Shown one piece after another: positions 34,300-46,793 of a stretch of DNA of 64,000 bases. The stretch comes from Ceratotherium simum simum. Lineage: Eukaryota; Chordata; Mammalia; Perissodactyla; Rhinocerotidae. The position numbers and the translations under genes are program-made. The DNA is taken from NCBI RefSeq assembly GCF_000283155.1, contig NW_004454217.1:2494822-2558821 (forward strand), written 5' to 3'. The notes under the pieces were generated by a model. That model searched no databases and had not been told where the DNA came from. It saw only the letters and a program-made list of their open reading frames with translations. The first letter of the stretch is position 1, and each line of letters begins with the position of its first letter.

Positions 34300-36819
34300 T
34301 GCCCCACAGATAAACAATAAGGAACTTATATTCTCTCGTCCCCTGAGTTTGCATGTGATTTGAACATGTTTTGTTAAGAGGAAAATATTCTGCAAATGGT
34401 CTTTCACTTTTATTTATCAGGCTTTTGTACAACTAATATTGCAGTATATCTTACATTTATTATGCCATATTCTTTTATTCTAAATAGTTGATAATATGGT
34501 TCTGCACTGTGCTATCAGAAAGATTGTGAAGAAGGTAAATAGGTCCCTTTCCTGAAGTAATTTGTAGCCTACTATGTTAAAACAAATAACACAAAATCAT
34601 AGTTAAGTGTAAGGAAGGCATACAAAGTATAGGGTGATATGAGGAAAGAAAGAAGGGCTTGGATTTGGAAATGGTTGACAGTCACATTACCCAAGGTAAT
34701 GTTAGAATTGTAGGTGGGTTCATAGCAGAGAAGATCATTGCTTAAAATGAACTTTCAGGTTCAAGAGTGAGAATGGGTAGAGGTGGAGGTATTCTCTCTG
34801 TACTCACTGAAATCTTAATATAAAAGTATCTCCTATTCACTCTGCTTGTGGAGACACCAGTCTTGCCGCATACCACATAGCTCCTACATTTGATAATTTT
34901 TTTGTACAAAGAAAATAGAGGAAATACAAGGCTTATAGTTCATCTGCTTTGGAAGTCTAATGCCTTCAATCATTTACCTGTTGGTTTTCAACTTGTTAGT
35001 GGCCCCAGTGATCTGCGCTGACTAAACTCACAGTACAAAGCATTTTTTTGTTGCATTAGGCAGAAGCATTTACAAAACTATCTGAAGGTAGTGTATTTCC
35101 CACACCTACTTTGACGTTTCTAGAGCAGATTTTTAAAATATATTTGAAAATATATATTTAAAATATTTTAAAAATATTTGAAATCTATAAATTTTGGATG
35201 CGGAGCTGATTCATTTCCTTTGTGATTGATTAGGTCATACATATCAAACTTTAGTGAGGATCTCCCATTGTCTTTGATTTAGACCGTATTTCCCAAAGAG
35301 ACTTAAGATGAAAAACACAGATCCTCCTTAAATAGATCCTCTGTGCCTTTAACCATCATACTGGTGACACTATACCTCTTTCTATGCCTGAGTGGGGGGA
35401 TATTTCTGTGGGGAAACTTGAAGCTGGAAAGTGATTGGTTTATGCAATGTATGCATTTAACATTTTCATAAATTCATTGCCTTAAACTGTGGTAGATCTT
35501 GGATAACAGCTTTTATGTAATTTTCTTCCTACTGGACTATAAATTGCTAAGAGTTCATTACCAAATGGTTGGGAAAAAAAGAGAGATTCAGAAAATATCT
35601 AGAAAATCTTAAATGCTTTCCATTCTGCAATAAATAACAGTCACGTCTCACTTCAGTAACTGGCCCAAAAGAAACCTAGGATTATGTTACTTAGAACATT
35701 TAGAATTTCCATGCAGGAAAGAGCTCTTCTGATGGTTACTATTGAGGATTAAGTGCTAGAGAAATTCAGAGAATCTCTAGGAAAAAATGTCCCTGCAAAC
35801 GGTTTTATGTAGGTCTATGAAATAAGAGCCAACTTTGCCATTTTTGTTAGCATATAGGAAATATGGAGTCAAATTCTGTGCTTAGACATAGCTTCTCTCA
35901 AGGCTGGGAGAATATTATCTCTGTTCCTGTTCAAAAAGTTCCATCTGTTTTTAATCCTAATTGTTCTATTTTTCAGATTTAACTTTTAAACTGCCTCAGT
36001 GGAGGAGTGGGACATTTGAACTTAAAAGAAAAAAAAGAAACAACTCAGGAAAAAAAGTATCTCTGCCTTCCGGCCCCTGACGTGATTGCAAACAAGCACA
36101 GGAAGCCGGCTCCTTTCCCAGACCTGCACCTTGGAGATGCCACAAAAGCGAGATGGAATTTGACAGATCTCAGCACGTTAAAACCTTGAGGAACTCCCGG
36201 AGAGGCAGAAGGTGGTAGGCTCTTGGTCCTGGATTAGAAGAGGATCAGAAGCACCCATGGGGACTGAGCATTATCGTTGTTCCTTTTTTTCTCTTTCTCG
36301 AATTGTCTGAGTGTATCACTGTTCACCTGTTACATCACTGACAAGATCAAAAAAGAGAATAATCAGTGAAGGAGCTGGGAGGAGGAGTTCAGGGATTACA
36401 GAGCTGGCTGTGCTGGAAGGCAAATAAGAAGAGCTAGGGGTAGAGGGACCAGCCTCTGATGTTTCAATACTTCTATCCTCCACTCCCTCTGCTCTCGGTC
36501 CTCTAGGTTATCAGAACCCAGAGAAGAAACCCTTGGGTGTGAGCAGTGCCCAGACCAGAATACAGAAACTCTCCTGGTTGAGTATGTGTCGAGGGCAGGA
36601 AAATGGGTTGAGTTGGCAAGCTCAGATTGTAAGAAAAGAACACCTCCACCTTGAGACACGTTCCTCACACTCACTTCCTAAATTCCTCATGGAAGATATA
36701 ATTCAGAGTCTGGATAATATAATTTTTCTGGGCCAATGCAATCCCAGCCAATGCAGCTCTTATTCCCAAAAGACTATGAACTCACAGGATGAAATTAGAA
36801 ATTTCCAGAATATGAAATG
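34300..36819. other. Intergenic, no gene proven
   Basis: Mostly A+T-rich with short palindromic TATATTTAAAATA patches near 35130-35190. The part from 36000 to 36720 is GC-balanced and holds overlapping frames (60, 92 and 97 residues) on both strands with no domain. No named repeat was recognised by eye. Confidence 0.4.
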
Positions 36820-36842
36820 TAAATAATAATAATAATAATAAA
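36820..36842 (+). repeat. (AAT)n microsatellite
   Basis: Seven AAT units followed by an AAAG-rich patch. The minus-strand frame across it has a Tyr run and is not a gene. Confidence 0.9.
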
Positions 36843-37187
36843 GAAAGAAAGGAAAAGAACAAAAATAAAAATTAATTGAACAGACCTCCCCTGCCAAATC
36901 AAAATAAAGCATTACAAATACCCTCAAACAGACAAGTGAAAATGATAGAAAAATGAAGCAGAAGTAAGTAGTTATAAGAAACAACCAAATGAAGATTGTG
37001 TGAAGATTTAAATAGACTAATAGCCAAAAGATCAAATGAATGATAATGAAATACTAACTTTTGCTTACATAAAATATCGATAAAATAATCCTAAGCCCAG
37101 ATGTTTTTACAGATGAGTCTTTCCAACATTTTTAAAAACAGACATCCCTTTCTTTTACACATTGTTCCAGAAAAGAGATGTAGTTAT

Positions 37188-37576
37188 TTAGGGTTCTCCA
37201 GAGAAACAGAACCAATATGATGTGTGTGTGTGTGAATATACACATACACATATATGCAAAGAGGTTTGTTGTAAAGGACTAGCTCACACGATTATGAAGG
37301 CTAGCTATTCCAAGATCTGCTGTGTGGGCTGGCAGGCTGGAAACCCAGGAGAACTGATGGTGCAGGTGAAATCCAAAGGCAATCTTCTGGAGAATTCCAT
37401 TTTGCTCCATGGAGTTGGAAGGGGGATGTCTTTTTGGTCTATTCAGACCTTCAAATGATTGGTTGAGCCTCACCCACGTTATGGAGGGCATAATGCTTTA
37501 CCCAAAGTTCACCAATTTAAATGTTAACCTCACCCAAAAACACCCTCCAAGTTGACACATAAAATTAACCATCACA
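37188..37576 (-). mobile_element. MaLR/ERVL-type LTR, antisense
   Basis: The plus strand begins 'tatttagggttctccagagaaac' and ends 'cacataaaattaaccatcaca', so the minus strand begins TGTGATGGTTAATTTTATGTG, a familiar LTR start. In between are 'gaccttcaaatgattggttg', 'ccacgttatggagggcataat' and 'caccaatttaaatgttaacctc'. A TG/CA microsatellite (37220-37254) lies near the 3' LTR end. Subfamily not assigned. The 78- and 70-residue frames on opposite strands are not genes. Confidence 0.75.
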
Positions 37577-37789
37577 GTAGAAAAAGGTCAAAAAACATTC
37601 CATTAATTTAGAATGCACGTTTAAAATCCAGATTTCTAACCATATGAGGATAGCATGGAAATAGAAAAGCATAGGCTTGTCTCATTTATAATAATAGATG
37701 TGAAATTTCCAAGGAAAATATGAACTTTGCATGGTATTAAGAATGTTTAATATGTGTTTAAATTAGAAAAATACCAGAGTCACTTCTTT

Positions 37790-38105
37790 TTTTTTTTTTT
37801 TTTTTTTGTGAGGAATATCAGCCCTGAGCTAACATCCATGCTAATCCNNNNNNNNNNNNNNNNNNNNNNNNNNNNNNNNNNNNNNNNNNNNNNNNNNNNN
37901 NNNNNNNNNNNNNNNNNNNNNNNNNNNNNNNNNNNNNNNNNNNNNNNAGTTGTATGTCATAGCTGCACATCCTTCTAGTTGCTGTATGTGGGACGCGGCC
38001 TCAGCATGGCTGGAGAAGTGGTGCGTGGGTGCACGCCCGGGATCCGAACAATGGCCGCCAGTAGCAGAGCGCACACACTTAACGGCTAAGCCACAGGGCC
38101 CGCCC
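37790..38105 (-). mobile_element. ERE SINE, long form, antisense, containing the assembly gap
   Basis: Poly(T), 'gaggaatatcagccctgagc', then 100 N, then 'agttgtatgtcatagctgc', 'ctagttgctgtatgtgggac' and the tRNA head ending 'aacggctaagccacagggcc'. A perfect 16-bp target-site duplication, CCAGAGTCACTTCTTT, occurs at 37774-37789 and 38106-38121. It is nearly the same as the copy at 53550-53865, which suggests the same young subfamily. Confidence 0.93.
37848..37947. other. Assembly gap (100 N)
   Basis: Exactly 100 N, the usual placeholder for a gap of unknown or small size. By comparison with the sister ERE at 53550 the missing part should be about 95-100 bases of SINE body including an inner T run. 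No gene is likely to be hidden here. Confidence 0.97.
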
Positions 38106-38121
38106 CCAGAGTCACTTCTTT

Positions 38122-39075
38122 ATTCAAAAACAAATAATAACATCAGAAGCAAAAACATTTCATGTGCTAAAGATATCTTTTCCACACAAACAAAAAGCAC
38201 GTGCCCAAAATCTAAGTCATCTTTTCAAACATAAAGATTACCTTGTAGATGCTTTTTGACACATTGAAAGCATTTTGACAAACTGAAAGAATTTTAACAA
38301 ATTGAATAGAAGGAATTTACATACCTAATAAGTGGTTTTTGTTTCTGTTTTACTTTGATGTAGTCCAAGGAATCTCCCCTTAGGTGATTAATCAGCTACT
38401 CGCAGATCGTTCTTCAGTTTTTAGTTTCTTTCTAATCGAATCTGTGTAAAAGGAGACAAACATATTTGTTACTGAATGTTTTTCTTTACAAAGGGATATG
38501 TTTACTTCCATACTATTTGGCTGCAAAAGTATTAAAATTTATGACATTCCCATATATTTTATCCCTAGAATGCAAGCATGATTTAATGTCTTAAAATCTA
38601 GTAACACAATTTGTCATAGAAGTTGTGTAAAAAGGAAAATCACATCATTTTCCCAACTGAAACAAAAAAATTCAATAAATCTCAAACAAATCATGATTAA
38701 AAAAATCACTCAAGACTAAGCAACTTGCTTTATTTACTAAATTTATTTACCAAATGTGTGTGTGGATGTGTGCATGAATCATATGAATTATAAGCCTGAT
38801 GCTTAAGAGAAAAAAAGTTGACACATATTACCTCTAAGAAAAAAAAAGATGTACATTATTACCACTACTGTTCATCATATGCTAGAAGTCTTGGCCTAAG
38901 TAATAAGTCAGAGGAAACAAGAAATAGAGGTATAGGATCCAAATGGTAGAGTCAAGATTGTCTTTACCTATGAAAGATATAAATCATGATATACACAGCC
39001 CTATAAATTCAATAGTTACTTTATCCAAGATCAAATTTCAAAAAATCAACTGTGTTCTAAGAATTTTACTTCTCA
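38122..39075. other. Intergenic, no gene recognised
   Basis: A+T-rich sequence; parts near 38830-38960 ('attaccactactgttcatcat', 'gctagaagtcttggcctaag') resemble decayed L1 second-ORF sequence in sense. I do not recognise a gene. Confidence 0.4.
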
Positions 39076-39664
39076 TATGACCAATTACCTCCTATCAGAC
39101 CAACTTTCCCTAACAACTAAAAACAACTGACAAGAAATAAAAAATAAAGAAGCTGCTAGAAAGCACACGGGAGTGACCAGTAGCAGGCAGATATTGGCAG
39201 GGAGGGGTGAAGTTGACACTTTGAAGAAGGAAATGGCACTGAGTGCATTTCCTGTGTTTACAGCTTTTACTCTAAACACAAGCTGTCGAATTCCATTAGA
39301 AAATGAAGAATCAAAGTTTTGGGTTGTAGAAACCATAGAAACTTGAAACGGAGGCAATGAAATTCAAGAGAGGAGAGAGCCAGAAAGGAGAATTCTCAAT
39401 TGTTGCTGCAAATTCTGCCCGAACTACTGACTAAGACATGAACTGGAAATGCATGGGGAAGAGCCCAAGCAAAAACAGGTAAGCTGCAAAAATCTAAACT
39501 GTTTTGAGCTGCTCCCCCCCACAGGATCGTAGAGTCTGCAAAGTTTGTCCAAGTTATGTGCGAGTTAAAAAATAAAACAAAAGAACAAGAGAAATACTCT
39601 TCAGAAGACCATAAAAGAATTCAGAGTTTCTAAAACATATTATACATAATGTACTGAATGCAAT

Positions 39665-40013
39665 CTATAATTTTCCAACATATGTAAAACAGGAAAACAT
39701 TACATGACTTCAACTAACCATGGATCAAAAGGCCTATGAAGTTGCGTCTCTACTGAACACGTACAGACCTTTTTTCTTGTCATTATTCCCTAAATAATAC
39801 AGTATAACAACTATTTACATAGCATTTACATTGTATTATTTATGATAAGTAATCTAGAGATGATTTAAAATATATGGGAAGATGTGGAGGGTATATGCAA
39901 ATACTATGCCATTTTATATAAAAAGGGCTTGAGCATCCTGGATTTTGGTATCTACGGGGGTCCTGGAACCAATTCCCTGTGGATACCAAGGGACGACTGT
40001 ATTCACCAGAGAA
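39665..40013 (+). mobile_element. Tigger-like (TcMar) non-autonomous DNA element
   Basis: The block 'ccatggatcaaaaggcctatg', 'ttacattgtattatttatgat', 'atatgcaaatactatgcc', 'agggcttgagcatcctgg' and 'gataccaagggacgactgta' is the reverse-type end of a known Tigger-family element of the human genome. The right end is clear; the left end is degenerate. It interrupts the L1, so it inserted afterwards or the L1 is two fragments. Confidence 0.65.
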
Positions 40014-40301
40014 AGGCAATCAATGAAGACCAACTCTAAGATGAATTAGATATTGGAATTAATAGATAAGGATTTTAAAGCAACTAGAATAACGACACTC
40101 AATGAGGAAAAATATGGTCATAATAAATGAAAAGTAGTAAAACCTCAGTAGAAGAATAGAAAATATACAAAAGGACCAAATATAAATTCTAGAACTAAAA
40201 TATACAATATCTAAATAAAACATTCACTAGATGAATCTAACAGTAAAACGGAGATGCCAGAAGAAAGAGTCAGTGAACTTGATGATTAATCAACAGTAAG
40301 T

Positions 40302-41420
40302 ATGCAATCTGAAAAAAAAGAGGGGACTGGTCTCTGGTTTAAGGTCCAATATGCAAGGAGATTGGAAGTCATCACTTCTGTCCTCCCAAAAAAAAAAAAG
40401 CTGAGAAAACTGAAAATCAATGATTTAAGTGAAATTAACCAATTCCTTGAAATATCAAAACTACCAAAACTCACACAAGGTGTAATAGATAATCCCAATA
40501 GGCCTATATTTATTAAAGAAATTGAGTCAATAGTTAATAACCTTCCAAAAAAGAAATCAGTATACCCAAATGGCTTCAATGGTGAATATCACCAGATATT
40601 TAAGGAAGAAATTAAAATTAATTATAATCTGTTACAGAAAACAGAAGCAGAGGGAGCACTTACTAACTCATTCTATGAAGCAAGCAGCAAGCAATACCAA
40701 AACCAGTTAAAGACAGGACAATAGAAGAAAAGATTACAGAACCAATATCTCTCATGAACATAGGTGCAAAAATCCTCAACACAACTTAGCAAATGAAATC
40801 CAAAAATACATAAAAATAATTACACAATACAACCAAGTAGGACTTATTCTGGTAATGTAAGGCTGTTTCAACATACGAAAATCACATAGTGTAATCCGTC
40901 ACGTCAATAGGCTAACAAGGAATAATCACACCAATACATGCAGAAAATGCACTTGACAAAATTGAATACCCATTCATGATAATCTCTCAGCAAACTAGGA
41001 ATAGAGGAGACCCTTCTCAACTTGATGAAGATTATCTACAAAAACCTACAGCTAATACTTTATGCAATGGTGAGAAACTGGAAGTTTTCCCCTAAGATCT
41101 AGAACAAGGCAGGGTGTGCTCCCTCATTGCTCGTACTCAACATCATGCTGGAAGTCCTAGCTATAAAACAATAAAAGGAAATAAAAGACATATGTATTGG
41201 GAAGGAAGAAATAAAACTGTCTTTGCTCACATGTGACATAATTGTCTATGTAGAAAATCACAAAGAATCAACAAAAATAATCCTGGAACTAGTAAGTGGT
41301 TGTAGCAAGGTTGTAGGATACAAGGTTAATTCAATTGCATCAGAATTCAATTGCTTTCCTAAATACCAGCAACGGAAAGTCAGAAATTGTAATAAAAAAC
41401 ATATTAGCAACAAAAAATAA
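40302..41420 (+). pseudogene. L1 ORF2 (reverse transcriptase) remnant
   Basis: The frame 40302-40724 contains words of the L1 ORF2 region just upstream of the polymerase fingers, such as 'KKSVYPNGFNGEYHQIFKEE'. It then breaks, and the sense continues in other frames through 'ggtgcaaaaatcctcaacac' and 'gtgctccctcattgctcg'. A later open piece (41223-41420) keeps part of the following domain ('ENHKESTKIILELVSG'). The catalytic FADD-type box is expected around 41226-41260 but is not intact. Multiple stops show it cannot make an active enzyme. Confidence 0.75.
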
Positions 41421-42192
41421 AATACTTAGGTATAAATATCACAAAATACGTACAGGATCTATATGAGAAAATCTAGAAAACTCTGATTAAATAAGTCCAA
41501 GAAGATCTAAATAAATGGAGAGATAGTCCATGTTAATTGATAGGAAAATTCAGTATTTTTCAGACGTTAATTCTTCCCAATATGACTTATGGATTTAAAG
41601 CAACCCTGGTCAAAATCCTTGCAAGTTATTTTGTGGATAGCAACAGATTCTGAAGTTTATATGGAAAGGCACATGACCCAGAATAGCCAAAATAATATTG
41701 AAGAGGAACAATGAAGATAGAGGACTGACTCTACCTGACTTCAAGATTAAAGTTACAGTAATCAAGATAGCATGGTATTTGTGAAACAGCAGACAAGTAG
41801 ATTAATGGAACGGAAGAGAGAGCCCAGAAATAGGCTCACCCAAGTATAGTCAACTGATCTTTGACAAAGGAGCAAAAGAGATACAATGGAGAAAGGACAG
41901 TCATTTCAACAAATGGTGCTGAAATATTGGACATTTATATGCCAAAAACATGAGTCTACACACAGATCCAACACCTTTCACAAAAATTAACTGAAAATGG
42001 ATCATAGACCTAAATATAAAACTCAAAATTATAAAACTTCTAGAAGATGCTGTTAAGAGAATGAAAAGTCAAGCCACAGACTGGAAGAAAATGTTTGCAA
42101 AATGAAGGACTTGTATCCAAAATATGAAAAGAGTTCTTAGCACTCAAAAATAATAAAACAAATAACTCAGTTAAAAAATGGGCAAACCATTT

Positions 42193-42453
42193 GGGGCCGG
42201 CCACGTGGTGTAGTGGTTATGTTGGCAGCCCAGGGTTTGCAGGTTTGGATCCCAGGTACGGACCTACACCACTGATTAAGCCATGCTGTGGTGGTGACCC
42301 ACATGCAAAATAGAGGAATGCTGGCTTCCTCTTCCCCACAGATGTTAGGTCGGGGCCAATCTTGCTCAAGCAAAAAAAGAGGAAGACTGGCAACAGATGT
42401 TAGCTCAGAGTGAATCTTCCTCACCAAAAAATAAATAAATAAAAATAAATTTT
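42193..42453 (+). mobile_element. ERE SINE, plus strand, inside L1
   Basis: It begins 'ggggccggccacgtggtgtag', has the tRNA-like head and 'gttagctcagagtgaatcttcc' body, and ends in (AAAT)n. Both sides continue the same L1 sentence (left 'aaaaatgggcaaaccattt', right 'aaaaatgagtaaatgatct'), which also are imperfect copies of a target-site duplication. The L1 was therefore present first. Confidence 0.93.
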
Positions 42454-43475
42454 AAAAATGAGTAAATGATCTGAACAGGCACCTCACCAAAGAAGATATA
42501 GAAATGGAAAATAATCATAGGAAAAAATGCTTGAAATTTATCCTATCATATATTTATCATAATCATATATCATTAGGGAATCACAAATTAAAACAACAAT
42601 GTGATAGCACTCCATACCTATTAAAATGGATAAAATCCAAAAAATTCACAGTACTAAATGCTGGTGAGGGTATAGAGCAACAGAAATTCTCATTCTTTGT
42701 TAGTGGGAATGAAAAATCATACAGCCACTTTAAAAGAGAGCTTGGCAATTTCTTTCAAACTAAACATACTCTTATCATACAATCCAGCAATCACTCTTTT
42801 AGCTACTTAGCCAATCGAATTGAAAACTTATGTCTATACACAAACCTGCACACAAATGTTTATAGCAGCTTTATTTATAACTTCCCAAAGCTGGAAGAAA
42901 CTAAGATATTCTTCAACAGGTGAATGGATAAACAACCTGTGGTATATCCATAAAATGGAATATCACTCAGCAATAAAAAGAAATGATCTATTACGCCATG
43001 AAAAGACATAGAGGAACCTTAAATGCATATTGATAAGTGAAAGAAATCAATCTGAAAAGGCTACCTATTGTGTGATTCCAACTATGTGACAGTCTAGGAA
43101 AGGCAAACTATAGAGAAAATTATAGGATCAGTGGTTTTAGGGATTGGGGGAAGAAGGGGAGACATGAATAGTTGAAGTACAGAGAATTTTTAAGGTAGTG
43201 AAACTATTCTGTATGATATGTAATTGTGCATACATGACAATATGCTCTTCTCAAAACCCAGAGAGCTGTACAAGAGTAATCTTTAATGTCAACTATTTAT
43301 TAATAATATATCAGTATTGGTTCACTAAATGCACAAATGTACCACACTAATGCAATATGTTAATAATAGAGAAAACTGTATACAGGGATATATGGAACTC
43401 TGTACTATTTGATCAATATTTCTTGCAATTTTTGAATGTAAAACTGTTCTAAAAATAAAATCTATTAATTTAAAA

Positions 43476-43757
43476 CAGGAGAAAGATTGACAAAGTGAAG
43501 AGAGTCAGGAACCTGTGCAACAAAATAAAAATATAACATACATGGCTAATAGTGGTCATTTCAGAATTATTAATAAAAATCTCAAACTGGAAATATGTAC
43601 ATGCCCACGAATAAATTATATAAATGATTTATATATATTTATTCAATGGCATATTATACAGTAAAGAAAACATACTACTAAATGCAACCCATGGCTTAAT
43701 CTCACAGAAATAGTGTTAAAAGACAGACTCCAAAATTTAAAAATTACATATTGAATA
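43476..43757. other. Intergenic, no gene recognised
   Basis: Short A+T-rich stretch between the composite L1 and Tigger1. No feature was recognised. Confidence 0.4.
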
Positions 43758-46103
43758 AACACACACCTTGGAGATATTGCAGGTTTGGATCCAGACCACT
43801 GCACTAAAGTGAATATCGCAATAAGCAAATCACAAGAATTTTTTGGTTTTCCAGCCAGTGCATATAAAAGTTACATACTGTATTCTAAGTGTGCAATAGT
43901 GTTATGTCTAAAAAAAAATATACACGCCTTAATTAAAAAATACTTTATTGCTAAAAAATGCTAACCAATATTTGAGCCTTCAGTGAGTCCTAATCTTTTT
44001 GCTGGTGGAGGATCTTGTCTCAATGTTGATGGCTGCTGACTGATCACGGTGGTGGCTGTGACAATTTCTTAATATAAGACAACAATGAAGTTTGCCACAT
44101 TGATTGACTTTTCCTTTTATGAAAGATTTCTCTGTAACATATGATGCTGTTTGATAGCATTTTACCCACAGTAGAATTTCTTTCAAAATTGGAGTCAATT
44201 CTTTCAAACTTTCCTACTGCTTTACCAACTAAGTTTATGTAATATTCTAAATACTTTGTTGTCATTTCAAGAGTCTTCACAGCATCTTCACAGGAGTAGA
44301 TTCCATCTAGAGAAACCAATTTCTTTGCTCATGCATAAGAAGCAACTCTTCTTCCATTAAAGTTTTGTCATGAAATTGCATCAATTCAGTAACATCTTCA
44401 GGCTCCACTTCTAATTCCAGTTCTCTTACTATTTCCACCACATCTGCAGTTACTTCCTCCACTGAAGTCTTGAACCCCTCAAAGTCATCCATGGGGGTTG
44501 GAATCAACTTCTTCCGAACTTCTGTTAATGTTGATATTTTGACCTCTTCCCATGAATCATGAATGTCTTAATGGCATCTAGAGTGGTGAATCCTTTCCAG
44601 AAGGTTTTTAATTTTCTTTGCCCGGATTCATCAGAGGAATCACTATCTATGGCAGCAATAAACTTACAAACGTATTTCTTAAATAAGAATACTTGCAAGT
44701 TGAAAATACTCCTTGATCCACGGGCTGCAGAATGGATGTTGTGTTAGCAGGCATAAAAACAACATTAATCTCATTGTACATCTCCATCAGAGCTCTTGGG
44801 TGTCCAGGTGCATTGTCAATGAGCAGTAATATTTTGAAAAAAATGTTTTTTTCTGAGCAGTAGTTCTCGACAGTGGGCTTAAAATATTCAGTAAACCATG
44901 TTGTAAACAGATGTACTGTCATCCAGGCTTCATTTTTCCATTTATAGAGCACAGGCAGAGTAGATTTAGCATAATTCTTAAGGTCTCTGAGATTTGCAGA
45001 ATGTAAATGAACATTAGCTTCAACGAAAGTCACCGGTTGCATTAACCTCTAATGAGAGAGTCAGCCTGTCCTTTGAAGCTTTGAAACCAGGCACTGACTC
45101 CTTCTCTCTGGCTATGAAAGACCTTGATGGCATTTCTTCTGATATAAGGCTGTTTTGTCTACAGTGAAAATCTGTGGTTTAGTGTAGCCACCTTCATTAA
45201 TTATCCTAGCTAGATCTTCTGGACAACTTGCTGCAGCTTCTACATCAGCACTTGCTGCTTCCCCTTGCACGTTTATGTTGTGGAGATGGCTTCTTTCTGT
45301 AAATCTCATGAACCAACCTCTGCGAGCTTTAAACTTTTCTTCTGAAGCTTTCTCACCTCTCTCAGCTTTCATAGAATAGAAGAGAGTTAAGGCCTTGTTC
45401 TAGATTAGGTTTTGACTTAAGGGAATGTCGTGGCTGGTTTGATCTATCCAGACCACTAAACCCATATTAATAAGGCTGTTTCCCTTCACGTGTTCCCTGG
45501 AGTAGCACTTTTGATTTAACTTCAAGAACTTTTTCTTTGCATTCACACCTTGGCTACATGTTTGGTGCAAGAAGGCTATCTCAGCTTTTAACATGTCTTC
45601 CTTACTGCACTTAATCATTTCTAGCTTTTGATTTAAAGTGAGAGATGTGCACTTCCTTTCACTTGAACACTTAGAGGCCATTGTAGGGTTATTAATTGGC
45701 CTAATTTCAATAACGTTGTGTCTCAGGGAATAGGGAGGCCCAAGGAGAGGGAGAGGTGGGGGAACTGCCAGTTGGTGGAGCAATCAGAACACACACAATA
45801 TTTATGGATTAAATTCACTGTCTGGCATGGGAACGGTTCATGGTGCCCCAAAACAATTACAATAGTAACATCAAAGATCACTGATCACAGATCACCATAA
45901 GAAATATAATAATAACGAAAGAGTTTGAAATATTGCGAGAATTACCAAAATGTGATGCAGAGACATGAACTGAGAAAATGCTGTTGGAAAAATGGAACTG
46001 ATAGACTTGTTCCATATGGAGTTGCCATAAATCTTCAATTTGTAAAAAATGCAATATCTGTTAAGCACAATAAGATGAAGTGCAATAAAATGAGGTATGC
46101 CTA
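43758..46103 (-). mobile_element. Tigger1 (TcMar-Tigger) DNA transposon, near full length
   Basis: Left end 'acaccttggagatattgcagg' and right end 'gaggtatgccta' are degenerate versions of the Tigger terminal inverted repeat. TA dinucleotides stand at both flanks (43756-43757 and 46104-46105), the TcMar target duplication. The length, about 2.35 kb, is close to the roughly 2.4 kb of full-length Tigger1. The right half holds the start of the transposase gene on the minus strand. Cut-and-paste elements of this family were active early in placental evolution, so this is a fossil. Confidence 0.93.
43980..45681 (-). pseudogene. Tigger1 transposase pseudogene (pogo/CENP-B-like, DDD)
   Basis: The start codon is at 45679-45681, followed by 'MASKCSSERK', the usual Tigger1 N-terminus with a CENP-B/pogo helix-turn-helix region ('LTLNQKLEMIKCSKEDMLKA'). 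Five open pieces in several frames follow. The catalytic acidic residues can be placed: first Asp in '[10 protein letters not shown]' (45157-45159), second in '[11 protein letters not shown]' (44815-44817), third in 'LQPVDQGVF' (44716-44718). The residue after the first Asp is Lys where I expect Glu. Frameshifts and stops near 45400, 45372, 45042-45112, 44507-44647 and 44207-44319 exclude activity. Confidence 0.9.
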
Positions 46104-46105
46104 TA

Positions 46106-46533
46106 ATTCTAGCAGGCATAAAGTTAAAAAAATGGCAAAACTAACTCTAATGGTTGAAATGAAACCAGAGATTACCTTGAGCAGGGAAATGAGTGGATCT
46201 GGAAAGGCAAAAGGCTTCTAGGGTGTTGGTAACATTCTTTATATTAATCTGGATGAAGTTTATATAAGTGTATTTGTTTTGTAAAAATGGATCAGGTAGT
46301 ATACTCTTAAGATCTGTTCACTTTAAAATATTTATATTTCATTTCTACAAAAAGGTAAATAATAAAAAATAAATCCTTATTACAAAAAATTTAGTTAATG
46401 TAGGTCGAGCACAGAAATTCAAATTTATGTCTATACCACTAGATATATAAATTATCACACTTGTATATTATCTTACCTTTCTCCATCCATTTTTTCTACT
46501 CAGTACTAAGATCATTCTCTGTATATACTGTTT
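46106..46533. other. Intergenic, no gene recognised
   Basis: A+T-rich sequence without a supported feature. The 98-residue plus-strand frame 45925-46221 starts inside Tigger1 and has no domain. Confidence 0.45.
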
Positions 46534-46550
46534 TGTAACTTTGCTTTTTT

Positions 46551-46793
46551 TGTGTGTGTGTGAGGAGATCAGCCCTGTGCTAACATCTGCCAACCCTCCT
46601 CTTTTTTTGCTGAGAAAGACTGGCCTTGGGCTAACATTCATGCCCATCTTCCTCCAATTTATATGGGACGCCGCCACAGCATGGCTTGCCAAGCAGTGCG
46701 TCGGTGCATGCCCGGGATTTCGGATCCCAGCTAATCCCGGGCCGCCACAGCAGAGCGTGTGCACTTAACCACTTGCACCACCAGGCCGGCTCC
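46551..46793 (-). mobile_element. ERE SINE, short form, antisense
   Basis: T-rich start, 'gatcagccctgtgctaacatc', 'actggccttgggctaacattc', 'tatatgggacgccgccacagc' and the tRNA head ending 'cttaaccacttgcaccacc'. A 17-bp target-site duplication, TGTAACTTTGCTTTTTT on the left and the same with one change on the right, flanks it (46534-46550 and 46794-46810). The open frames across it (98 minus, 75 plus) are SINE artefacts. Confidence 0.95.

Larger units (their letters stand above)
39080..43475 (+). mobile_element. Composite old L1 LINE, interrupted twice
   Basis: From left to right the sequence follows L1 in sense. First come 5' and ORF1-type words ('ggattttaaagcaactag', 'agtcagtgaacttgatgat'), then ORF2 ('gaaattgagtcaatagttaat', 'agcaataccaaaaccagtt', 'aacaaggcagggtgtgctcc', 'gaggactgactctacctgac'). 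The 3' end follows ('aacaggtgaatggataaac', 'aatatcactcagcaataaaa', ending in an A-rich stretch after 'ctgttctaaaaataaaatc'). A Tigger-like element (39665-40013) and an ERE (42193-42453) are inserted in it. ORF2 is broken by stops and frameshifts (open pieces 40302-40724, 41223-41420 and 42504-42923), so the copy is dead. The order near 40310-40390 looks rearranged. Confidence 0.85.

Noticed and set aside
44307..45783. A host gene of the Tigger-derived (TIGD/JRK) type
   Set aside because: The frames are split by stops and frameshifts, and the whole lies between terminal inverted repeats with TA duplications, so it is the transposon itself.
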